From Shewanella hafniensis (GTDB taxonomy: Bacteria; Pseudomonadota; Gammaproteobacteria; Enterobacterales; Shewanellaceae), in the NCBI RefSeq assembly GCF_019655335.1, contig NZ_BPFD01000009.1:1-64000 (forward strand): 64,000 nt of DNA. The letters run 5' to 3'. Positions 47,786 through 54,488 of this stretch are shown piece after piece; within the stretch, counting starts at the first letter, position 1; every line of letters starts with the position of its first letter. Both the position numbers and the translations under genes were made by a program. The notes beneath the pieces were generated by a model. It saw nothing but the letters and a program-made list of their open reading frames with translations, was not told where the DNA came from and did no database searches.

Positions 47786-48754
47786 TTAACCTTGAGATAG
47801 CAAGTTCGTTAAATCAATCACCGCGGCATTCGCACGGGATACATAGTTAGCCATAACCAATGAATGATTAGCGACTAAGCCAAAACCGCTGCCATTAAGC
47901 ACAACAGGGCTCCAGACAGTTTGCTGAGTCGCCTCCAGTTCACGAATGATCTGTCTTAGGCTCACTTCAGCATTTTTCTTCTTTAAGACGTCGGCAAAAT
48001 CGACTTCAACGGCGCGCATAAAGTTCAGCAAGGCCCATGAAGCACCACGACTCTCATAGAAAACATCATCAATTTTCCACCAACTGGTTTTTACCTGATG
48101 GCTGGTCAAATTTGGGGTTGATTGACGCGCCGCATTATCGCCGGCTAAATCGGTATTCAAACGCTCTTGGCCAACACTGGCCGATAAACGCTGCGACATG
48201 CTGCCCAGACGCTTCTGCACTTCTTTCAACCATTCATTGAGGTTGTCGGCGCGGGCATAAAACTGTGCATCTTGATTGTTAGGGTCCATCATGCGGGCAC
48301 GGTACAGCTTCAGCAATTTAATGGCATCGCGGTATTCGCTTTCGGCACTTGGCACTAACCAGCTAGTGTGATCAATATTGAGCTTAGATTGGGCTTCGCC
48401 TAAATCTTTATCCGCTGCCGATTGTGACTGTGAGCGACTAAACTCTTTACGCATAATCAAGGCTAAATCGCGGGCTTGTTCTAATGCACCGTATTCAAAT
48501 GCGGGCATGTTATCCATAAAGATAGAAGGTGGCATCACATCGTTTGATAACCAACCGCCTTGTTTATCCAGTAATGTTTCGACTGTGAGGATAAGCGAAG
48601 TGGTGGTTGCGTATCCGACCACATTTTTATCGGTAGCCGTTAATTGTTGAGGATTGATAGGATCGGGTTCGATACTCCACCATACACTCACGCCATAACC
48701 GATTAATACTAAAAATAAACCGACACCGGTAACTTTTTTCCATGTAATTTGCAT
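47786..48754 (-). CDS. DUF2333 family membrane-anchored protein
   Basis: About 322 residues: one N-terminal membrane helix (VTGVGLFLVLIGYGVSVWW) followed by a large helical periplasmic domain (WLSNDVMPPSIFMDNMPAFEYGALEQARDLALIMR and more). This matches DUF2333, of unknown function. The ATG at 48754 has AAGGAG seven bases upstream; a TTG one codon further up is less likely. It lies 11 bp after the copper-chaperone gene and 2 bp before the barrel gene. Confidence 0.82.
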   Translation of the reverse strand: MQITWKKVTGVGLFLVLIGYGVSVWWSIEPDPINPQQLTATDKNVVGYATTTSLILTVETLLDKQGGWLSNDVMPPSIFMDNMPAFEYGALEQARDLALIMRKEFSRSQSQSAADKDLGEAQSKLNIDHTSWLVPSAESEYRDAIKLLKLYRARMMDPNNQDAQFYARADNLNEWLKEVQKRLGSMSQRLSASVGQERLNTDLAGDNAARQSTPNLTSHQVKTSWWKIDDVFYESRGASWALLNFMRAVEVDFADVLKKKNAEVSLRQIIRELEATQQTVWSPVVLNGSGFGLVANHSLVMANYVSRANAAVIDLTNLLSQG

Positions 48755-48765
48755 CAAGCGACTCC

Positions 48766-49248
48766 TTAATGATGGTGATGATGCTCTTGCTCTGCGGCGT
48801 TTTCTGCTGCTTTACTCACAGGCAGTGTAATCGCCATTTTCTCGCCATCGTCAAACTCTAATTGCAGTTCAACCTGCTGCTCTAACACCAATGGCGCTTT
48901 TAAGCCGAGCAACATGACGTGATCCCCTGACGGCGTTAACGTTAATGCGCCATGGGATGGGATATCAAAACCTTCAACATGGCGCATCTTCACCATGCCT
49001 TGGTCTTCGATAATCGTGTGTAATTGGGCATCCTTTGCCACATTAGTACTGACGCCGATAAGACGAACCGCTTTATCTGTGTGGTTTTCAAGCGTAAAGT
49101 AAGCGGCAGTATTTGGTACTGTCTCAGGCATGGCGCGTACATGGCCTTCTGTCACTATCACACTCGCCAACGCTGAAAATGATGCACAAGATAAAACTAG
49201 ACAATTAAACAACTGTTTGAATATTGGTTTCAATGTCTTAAACTCCAT
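48766..49248 (-). CDS. PCu(A)C-family periplasmic copper chaperone with natural His tail
   Basis: 160 residues with signal peptide. The copper site follows H-x10-M-x21-H-x-M exactly: the H of LHTII, the M of VKMRH, then DHVM. The cupredoxin-like PCu(A)C domain delivers Cu(I), for example to the CuA centre of cytochrome oxidase. The native C-terminus is EQEHHHHH, five histidines that could add a metal site. The start at 49248 gives the signal peptide; a longer frame to 49446 overlaps the divergent hydratase gene and was rejected. Only 33 bp separate the two divergent starts. Confidence 0.88.
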   Translation of the reverse strand: MEFKTLKPIFKQLFNCLVLSCASFSALASVIVTEGHVRAMPETVPNTAAYFTLENHTDKAVRLIGVSTNVAKDAQLHTIIEDQGMVKMRHVEGFDIPSHGALTLTPSGDHVMLLGLKAPLVLEQQVELQLEFDDGEKMAITLPVSKAAENAAEQEHHHHH

Positions 49249-49281
49249 GTCTACCCAATGTCGTCGTAAAGGAAACAACCC

Positions 49282-50019
49282 ATGAGTCATATACAGGTTC
49301 AGGATGATCAGGGCGTACGTATTATCAGCTTTAATCGCCCCGATAAACGCAATGCACTTGATCTTAATATGTATAAACAACTGACAGAATACCTGATCGA
49401 AGGTGAAGCAGACAACGACATTCGTGCCTTTATGCTCCATGGCCAAGATAATTGCTTCACCTCAGGCAATGATGTTGCAGACTTTTTGAAAAATAGTGAC
49501 TTAGGGCCAAATCACCCCGCTGTACGTTTCTTATTTTGCCTGCTGGAACTCAAAAAACCGCTAGTTGCCGCCGTTTCTGGCGCCGCCGTCGGCATTGGCA
49601 CTACCGTACTACTGCACTGCGATCTGGTATATGCCGATAACACGGCGAAGTTTCAACTGCCCTTCGTCAACTTGGCACTGGTGCCAGAAGCGGGGGCCAG
49701 CCTACTGTTACCTGAACTCGTGGGTTATCAAAAAGCGGCAGAGCTATTGCTACTCGGCGAAAGTTTTAATGCCGAGACGGCCCACAGACTCAATATGATC
49801 AACGAAATTGTGGCCCATGAAGATCTACTCAGTTATGCATTGTCTCAGGCTAAAAAGTTGGCAAATCAACCGCCACAAGCCCTACAAATCACACGTCAAT
49901 TAATGCGTCCGCATAAAAATCGTGTACAACACCAAATGCATCAAGAATTAGAACAATTTAGCGCTAGGCTAAAAAGTGATGAGGCCAAGAGCAGATTTCA
50001 GGCTTTTTTGAAGAAGTAG
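49282..50019 (+). CDS. Enoyl-CoA hydratase/isomerase family protein
   Basis: 245 residues of the crotonase fold. FNRPDKRNALDLNMYKQL, the CoA-binding FTSGNDVADFL, the oxyanion-hole AVSGAAVGIGTTVLLHCDLVYA, and LVPEAGASLLLPELVG with a glutamate in the catalytic position. The C-terminal RLKSDEAKSRFQAFL is the usual trimer helix. It could be a hydratase or isomerase of fatty-acid or amino-acid breakdown; the substrate is not evident. AAAGGAA precedes the ATG. It is divergent from the copper-chaperone gene with almost no spacer. Confidence 0.9.
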   Translation: MSHIQVQDDQGVRIISFNRPDKRNALDLNMYKQLTEYLIEGEADNDIRAFMLHGQDNCFTSGNDVADFLKNSDLGPNHPAVRFLFCLLELKKPLVAAVSGAAVGIGTTVLLHCDLVYADNTAKFQLPFVNLALVPEAGASLLLPELVGYQKAAELLLLGESFNAETAHRLNMINEIVAHEDLLSYALSQAKKLANQPPQALQITRQLMRPHKNRVQHQMHQELEQFSARLKSDEAKSRFQAFLKK

Positions 50020-50139
50020 TCTGCAAGCAGTATGCACATACATGTCGCATGAGGGTCACGGGCCCTCTTGTTAGTTGCCTTTAAAAATTAATTCAATTTT
50101 TCAATCAAGACAGCCTCAAATATAAGTATCACTGCGGGC

Positions 50140-50340
50140 TTAAACGGGTCTTTTCCATTGATCAACTAACAGTGCCAAAACAAAGTAAATCAACAAACTC
50201 ACGCCAGGCATAAATACCGTCGCCCCAGCCCACACCACTCGAGTCCAAAAGCAAGACCACCCCAATTTCCATGCCATGCCAGCAGCAACACCACACACTA
50301 ATCGCTCTGGGCTCTCCATACGTGCTTTTATTCGTTTCAT
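50140..50340 (-). CDS. PspC-domain small membrane protein
   Basis: 66 residues. ESPERLVCGVAAGMAWKLGWSC is the PspC-domain pattern, with the second half a hydrophobic helix (FMPGVSLLIYFVLALLVD). GAGG lies six bases before the ATG at 50340. PspC proteins act in the phage-shock envelope-stress response, but no pspA or pspF is adjacent, so this is a stand-alone PspC-type protein. It is the last of three small genes on the minus strand. Confidence 0.82.
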   Translation of the reverse strand: MKRIKARMESPERLVCGVAAGMAWKLGWSCFWTRVVWAGATVFMPGVSLLIYFVLALLVDQWKRPV

Positions 50341-50368
50341 CTCAAACCTCGGCTCAATTGATTGTAAT

Positions 50369-50473
50369 TTATTTATCACTATGCCACTGAAACCAGCAAA
50401 TAATGCCTGAAAACAACGCAAGACTAATTACAGGTAACAGTAGCAAAGTCATTAAAGGTGCTACAAACCACAT
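50369..50473 (-). CDS. 34-residue membrane microprotein
   Basis: A short frame beginning ATG at 50473 and ending TAA at 50369 encodes one hydrophobic helix (MWFVAPLMTLLLLPVISLAL and on) with a short polar end QWHSDK. GAGGG lies seven bases before the ATG. It fits between the 96-residue secreted protein (11 bp upstream) and the PspC gene (28 bp downstream), all on one strand, which supports a real coding unit. I do not recognise the family; it could assist the PspC protein. Confidence 0.6.
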   Translation of the reverse strand: MWFVAPLMTLLLLPVISLALFSGIICWFQWHSDK

Positions 50474-50484
50474 AAGCAGACCCT

Positions 50485-50775
50485 CTACTTAGCGCTATAT
50501 TCATCGGCACTTGCCGACTCACCTTCATTCTCAGCACTTAAGCTAAGTTGACTGTTGAAGTCATAAATACTTTCAGCGAGTTGTGCTTGCAATGACATAA
50601 CAAACTCACGCTTAGCACTGACTAACATTTCTTGTGTTTGGGTAGTTAGCGTTTGCTCAATGGTGCCGACAACATCCGATATTGGCGCGGCTTCTGCGTG
50701 TACTGCAACGCTACCGACTAACGCACCTAATAACACACTCATTTGAACTGATTTTTTAATGGTTAACGTAAACAT
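50485..50775 (-). CDS. Secreted hypothetical protein
   Basis: 96 residues with a signal peptide (MSVLLGALVGSVAVHAEA) and a short, polar, helical mature part (TTQTQEMLVSAKREFVMSL) ending in an acidic Ser-rich tail. AAGGGAT lies before the ATG. No family recognised. It heads a three-gene set with a 34-residue membrane protein and PspC, suggesting an envelope role. The 210 bp upstream are very A/T-rich and should hold the promoter. Confidence 0.65.
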   Translation of the reverse strand: MFTLTIKKSVQMSVLLGALVGSVAVHAEAAPISDVVGTIEQTLTTQTQEMLVSAKREFVMSLQAQLAESIYDFNSQLSLSAENEGESASADEYSAK

Positions 50776-50986
50776 GATGGCATCCCTTTCGATTAATTAA
50801 CTTGACGAAAGGAGTATTACAAACTGCGTGCCAACTTATAAAAATATTTTTAAAGTTATGATTTTAATCACTTTTAAAACATTTTACGTGGACAAGGTGA
50901 GATATGGGGATGGATTAGTAAATAACAAGTGGTGAAAAATACTACTCAAATTAGTAAATTTCACCATCTTTTAAGGTGAGTGGAAA

Positions 50987-52006
50987 TTACTCTATAACTT
51001 CAGCCTGAATATTCTGAAAAGCCTGCTTTACCACTTCTATCCCAGCGCCATTTTTATGGGCATTCTCGCTCAAGTAACGACGCCACGCACGGGCACCCGG
51101 TAAGCCTTGGAATAACCCTATCATATGGCGAGTAATATGATTAAGTCGCCCACCCGACAGCAAATGTGCTTCGATATAAGGCAACATAGCCTCAATCACA
51201 TCCTCACGGCTGATCACCGCCTTTTGGCTGCCACATAAAACTTGGTCTACCAGCGCCAGAATATAAGGATTCTGATAGGCCTCACGCCCCATCATCACGC
51301 CATCGAGCTGCGCTAAATGGAGTTGCGCTTGCTCGAGTGTAGTAACACCGCCATTAATGCCAATATTGAGCGCGGGATAATCGCGCTTGAGTTGATAGAC
51401 ACGCTCATAATCGAGCGGCGGGATCTCGCGATTCTCCTTCGGACTCAAGCCTTGAAGCCAAGCCTTACGGGCATGAATAGTAAAATCCGTACAGCCTTTT
51501 GCACTGACCACATCGATAAACTGGGTTAAAAACGCATAACTGTCTTGTTCATCAATCCCGATACGTGTCTTAACAGTCACAGGAATATCAACCACTTGCT
51601 TCATGGCATCAACGCACTCAGCCACCAACTCTGGTTCCGCCATCAAACACGCGCCAAAGCGACCATTCTGCACTCGATCGGAAGGACAACCCACATTGAG
51701 GTTCACTTCATCGTAGCCACGCTCAGCAGCAAGTTTAGCGCAACGCGCTAAATCGACAGGATTAGAGCCACCTAACTGCAACGCCAAAGGATGTTCTTCT
51801 TGATTATATGCCAAGTAGTCACCACGACCATGCAATATCGCCCCAGTCGTCACCATTTCCGTATACAACAAAGCATTAGCCGACATCAAACGCGCAAAAT
51901 AACGGTAATGGCGGTCAGTCCAATCCAGCATGGGCGCAATGGAAAAGGTTCTATCGAGGGTTTTAGGCGCTAAACCTTGGTGTTGCTGGGTTTTATCTAA
52001 ATTCAT
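50987..52006 (-). CDS. dusA: tRNA-dihydrouridine(20/20a) synthase
   Basis: 339 residues. TIM-barrel start [30 protein letters not shown], the flavin-site LQLGGSNP, and [19 protein letters not shown] with the catalytic cysteine in the last motif. It reduces U20/U20a in tRNA using FMN and NADPH. The start at 52006 gives the usual length; an in-frame extension to 52129 runs into the integrase region and was rejected. The 5' end of dusA is a known integration hotspot, and a tyrosine integrase begins about 120 bp away on the other strand, so the first codons and promoter may be element-derived. Confidence 0.95.
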   Translation of the reverse strand: MNLDKTQQHQGLAPKTLDRTFSIAPMLDWTDRHYRYFARLMSANALLYTEMVTTGAILHGRGDYLAYNQEEHPLALQLGGSNPVDLARCAKLAAERGYDEVNLNVGCPSDRVQNGRFGACLMAEPELVAECVDAMKQVVDIPVTVKTRIGIDEQDSYAFLTQFIDVVSAKGCTDFTIHARKAWLQGLSPKENREIPPLDYERVYQLKRDYPALNIGINGGVTTLEQAQLHLAQLDGVMMGREAYQNPYILALVDQVLCGSQKAVISREDVIEAMLPYIEAHLLSGGRLNHITRHMIGLFQGLPGARAWRRYLSENAHKNGAGIEVVKQAFQNIQAEVIE

Positions 52007-52026
52007 TACAATCCGAAAAGTTAATA

Positions 52027-52061
52027 TTTTTGCTAATTTTTGTACGTTTTTGCATGTTTTG
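52027..52061. repeat. Phased T-tracts in the dusA-integrase interval
   Basis: TTTTTG occurs at 52027, 52037 and 52047, and TTTTG at 52057, an exact 10-bp period. T-tracts repeated in phase with the helix bend DNA. The site lies between divergent dusA and integrase, where attachment-site arm binding and both promoters are expected. Confidence 0.8.
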
Positions 52062-52067
52062 CATTGC

Positions 52068-52120
52068 TCGGGGAACCTATAGTGATCCACAATGGATTGG
52101 ACTGAGGGGTTCGGGGAACC
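52068..52120. repeat. Direct repeat TCGGGGAACC flanking a dusA-like 13-mer
   Basis: TCGGGGAACC occurs at 52068-52077 and 52111-52120, 43 bp apart. Between them, at 52093-52105, is TGGATTGGACTGA, identical to a dusA coding segment but in inverted orientation (51915-51927 on the plus strand reads its complement). These may be integrase or excisionase sites; the function is inferred from position only. Confidence 0.6.
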
Positions 52121-52127
52121 AAAAAAC

Positions 52128-53192
52128 ATGGCATCTTATAGCATTCAAAAACGCGAAAAAGCCGACGGTACTGTGCGGCATCGCTGCCTAGTTCGTGTAA
52201 AGAAAAACGGCAAAATATTATACACGGAGCAACGTACCTTTACCAAATATGCCGCTGCCGAGGCATGGGGTAAAGATCGGGTGATTGATATTGAGTCAAA
52301 CGGGTTTGCTACTGAGGATACGGCTCCTATTACATTGGGCAGCATCATCAGCAAAGCCCTGACAGATGAAAACATCGACAGCAGCATTGGTCGTTCGAAG
52401 CGCTTTTGTTTACGGCTGTTATCGGATTGCGATATTGCTAAATTGAATCTGACTGATATTAAGCCGCACCACATCATCGACCACTGTAAATTGCGACGCA
52501 GTGCAGGCACAGGGCCATCTACTATTGCAGTTGATGTAAGCGTGATCCGATGGCTGCTACGAATCGCTAAATCAAATTTTGGGCATGAGGTTTCACAAAT
52601 TTCGGTTATTGAGGCTTACGATGCACTGTATAGCCAAGACTTGATCGCTAAATCGGGGAAGCGTTCGCGCAGACCGACTACGGATGAGATTGAGAGGTTA
52701 AAAGTTGGATTAGCTGCAAGAGCAGATCAACGAGCTGCACACATCCCTTATATTGATTTGCTGGATTTCTCGATACTGAGTTGCATGCGTATTGGTGAGG
52801 TATGCCGGATAACGTGGGACGATGTGGATGAAGCACAAAAGGCCGTGATCGTTCGTGACCGTAAGGACCCGCGCAAAAAAGCAGGTAACCACATGTTGGT
52901 ACCACTGTTGGGTGGGGCGTGGGAGATACTGCAAAAGCAGCCGAGGAATGATACGCGGGTTTTTCCCTATAACGAGCGCAGCGTTACTGCAGGGTTTCAG
53001 CGGGTGCGTAACGAATTAGGCATTGAAGATTTACGCTATCACGACCTAAGGCGTGAAGGTGCCAGCCGGCTATTTGAGAAGGGCTATAGCATTGATGAAG
53101 TGGCGCAGGTGACGGGACACAGGAATATCAATACACTGTGGCAAGTGTATACCGAGTTATTCCCTAAACGATTGCATGATAAGGATTGCTAA
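52128..53192 (+). CDS. int: Tyrosine-recombinase integrase, dusA-adjacent
   Basis: 354 residues from the ATG at 52128 (an in-frame ATG at 52092 would add 12). The N-terminal arm-binding part ([16 protein letters not shown]) is followed by a SAM-like core domain, then the catalytic domain with the full set: R in [16 protein letters not shown] in [21 protein letters not shown] (H-x-x-R), H in VTGHRN and the nucleophile tyrosine in LWQVYTELF. It catalyses site-specific integration and excision. It lies beside the dusA 5' end, the position of the dusA-specific integrase group. No excisionase gene is visible nearby. Confidence 0.93.
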   Translation: MASYSIQKREKADGTVRHRCLVRVKKNGKILYTEQRTFTKYAAAEAWGKDRVIDIESNGFATEDTAPITLGSIISKALTDENIDSSIGRSKRFCLRLLSDCDIAKLNLTDIKPHHIIDHCKLRRSAGTGPSTIAVDVSVIRWLLRIAKSNFGHEVSQISVIEAYDALYSQDLIAKSGKRSRRPTTDEIERLKVGLAARADQRAAHIPYIDLLDFSILSCMRIGEVCRITWDDVDEAQKAVIVRDRKDPRKKAGNHMLVPLLGGAWEILQKQPRNDTRVFPYNERSVTAGFQRVRNELGIEDLRYHDLRREGASRLFEKGYSIDEVAQVTGHRNINTLWQVYTELFPKRLHDKDC

Positions 53193-53379
53193 CTACTTAT
53201 TTTCAGCAACTTGCAGCGTATTGGTGGAGAGTAAATAGGCGGTTAATGACCCATTTAGTAATCAGCTAAAGCCTCGAAAAAGATATAAGTAACCACCTGT
53301 AATTACTTTAATTTTTCAAAAAGTACAAATTCTCACAAAAACCATAAAAAAAACACAATTAGGGTTGTGAACATGCTAA
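53193..53379. other. Intergenic region after the integrase
   Basis: 187 bp of A/T-rich sequence between the integrase and the operator of the toxin-antitoxin pair. No terminator with a T-run and no gene were recognised. Confidence 0.4.
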
Positions 53380-53406
53380 TTTGTATATACAGTTTGTATA
53401 TACAAA
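53380..53406 (+). promoter_or_regulatory. Operator of the toxin-antitoxin pair
   Basis: A perfect 14-bp palindrome TTTGTATATACAAA (53393-53406) is preceded, 13 bp upstream, by a second copy TTTGTATATACA (53380-53391). A TGTGTATAGT extended -10-like element follows at about 53419-53428. Tandem palindromes at a toxin-antitoxin promoter are the usual binding sites of ribbon-helix-helix antitoxins. About 55 bp separate the operator from the toxin start. Confidence 0.7.
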
Positions 53407-53459
53407 CACGTTTAACTTGTGTATAGTTCGCGGCCTGGACACACTATGGAGGGTGTAAA

Positions 53460-53756
53460 TTGCAGTTTTATATCTCAAGAGCCGTAAGGCAAAAACTTCA
53501 TGAAAAACATCAAGTATCAGATAAAGAAATATTTGAATGTTTTTTCAATAGAACACATTCTTTCTTAACAGATACTAGAGAAGATCATCTCACAGACCCC
53601 ATAACTAAATGGTTTATTTCAGAAACTGACTTAGGTAGGCAATTAAAAGTTTGTTTTATTGAAAGAGGAGTTGAAAGTATTGAGATCAAAACTGCTTATG
53701 AGCCATCAACAACAAATGCTATTAATGTTTACTATAAAATAGCAAAAGAGTGTTAA
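53460..53756 (+). CDS. BrnT-like putative toxin
   Basis: 98 residues, A/T-rich coding sequence unlike the tail genes. ISRAVRQKLHEKHQVSDKEI, then CFFNRTHSF, DTREDHLTDPITKWFI, GRQLKVCFIERG and IKTAYEPS. The KHxV-x-x-x-E-I pattern near the start and the GRxLKVxFI then Y-E-P end resemble BrnT-type RelE-fold ribonuclease toxins. Sequences of this exact type are often deposited as ADP-ribosyl-(dinitrogen reductase) hydrolase, a label that does not suit a 98-residue protein. Start is TTG at 53460 with a strong GGAGGG six bases before it; there is no ATG alternative. It is followed by a ribbon-helix-helix-like gene and preceded by a palindromic operator. Toxicity is inferred. Confidence 0.55.
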   Translation: MQFYISRAVRQKLHEKHQVSDKEIFECFFNRTHSFLTDTREDHLTDPITKWFISETDLGRQLKVCFIERGVESIEIKTAYEPSTTNAINVYYKIAKEC

Positions 53757-53861
53757 TTTCTTTTTTTACCAAAAAAACAAAGACTTAATCTAGATTGATT
53801 AATACGGTCATTGTTGAATTACAGAAATTAATCGAGACTAAAAGTGATTAGGAGTAAAGCC

Positions 53862-54203
53862 ATGAGTAACAAGACTCAAAAAATAGAAGGCACAGCATCT
53901 AACTGGGAAAATGAATTGCTTGGTAATGATGAGCAATTTGCAGTGATTGCTGAAGATGTTACTTCAGAGTCTGTTGACGATATGCTTGCCTTGCAAATGA
54001 TTTCTATCAGACTGCAAAAGTCTATGATTCAAGATTTAAAAGATATAGCAAAAGCAAATAAACTCGGAGGATACCAACCTCTGATAAGACGAGTTTTAGA
54101 AAGATTCGTCGAAGCTGAAATGAAAGCAATTGCTAGAGAAGCAATGGCAAACACATCAGAAACGGAAGTTTCATACGATAAAGAACGTGCTATCGCCTGC
54201 TGA
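53862..54203 (+). CDS. Putative ribbon-helix-helix antitoxin (BrnA/CopG-like)
   Basis: 113 residues. The middle MISIRLQKSMIQDLKDIAK followed by GGYQPLIRRVLERFV is a ribbon-helix-helix pattern: a beta-strand with alternating polar residues, then two helices. The acidic N-terminus (about 1-45) could bind the toxin, and the C-terminal tail is also acidic. GGAG lies seven bases before the ATG at 53862; the frame extends six codons upstream without a signal. It starts 105 bp after the toxin stop, and that gap contains the palindrome AATCTAGATT (53787-53796). Toxin-before-antitoxin order is that of brnTA. Confidence 0.55.
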   Translation: MSNKTQKIEGTASNWENELLGNDEQFAVIAEDVTSESVDDMLALQMISIRLQKSMIQDLKDIAKANKLGGYQPLIRRVLERFVEAEMKAIAREAMANTSETEVSYDKERAIAC

Positions 54204-54225
54204 TAAATAGCTGGCATCGAACGAT

Positions 54226-54252
54226 AAAAGCCCGCATGCGCGGGCTTTTTTT
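54226..54252. terminator. Bidirectional terminator between toxin-antitoxin and tail operons
   Basis: A 10-bp stem AAAAGCCCGC/GCGGGCTTTT (54226-54235, 54240-54249) with an ATGC loop, with an A-run on the left and T-run on the right. It lies between two convergent units and insulates the toxin-antitoxin pair from late tail transcription. Confidence 0.92.
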
Positions 54253-54463
54253 ATACATCTATCTCCACAAATGGCAAGTCGGGTGCTGTTCCTAGCACCC
54301 TGCCATCTTGTACATAGATGTGATCGCCAACCGTTCCTGAGCCAATGGCGCGGATAGTGTGGCCGCTGGCGCTGCTGGCTGTCACAGTGCCATCGGCGTT
54401 TACGACAGCTACAGTCATGATCATCCGTGGCAATACTAACGCTGTTTGAAGTTGTTTAAGCAT
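54251..54463 (-). CDS. Small phage tail-operon protein
   Basis: 70 residues, the last gene of the tail operon. The sequence ALVLPRMIMTVAVVNADGTV, then GHTIRAIGSGTVGDHIYVQDGRVLG, reads as a small beta-rich domain. Similar short proteins close the tail modules of other phages, but I know no assigned function. It starts 25 bp after the tail-tip gene. Confidence 0.65.
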   Translation of the reverse strand: MLKQLQTALVLPRMIMTVAVVNADGTVTASSASGHTIRAIGSGTVGDHIYVQDGRVLGTAPDLPFVEIDV

Positions 54464-54488
54464 GGTGCCTCGCTGGCTGTTAGCAGGG

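Noticed and set aside
49249..49446. N-terminal extension of the copper-chaperone frame
   Set aside because: It lies antisense within the hydratase gene and would precede the signal peptide.
52007..52129. N-terminal extension of dusA into the integrase region
   Set aside because: The family length and conserved start fit 52006; the extra residues are translated attachment-region DNA.
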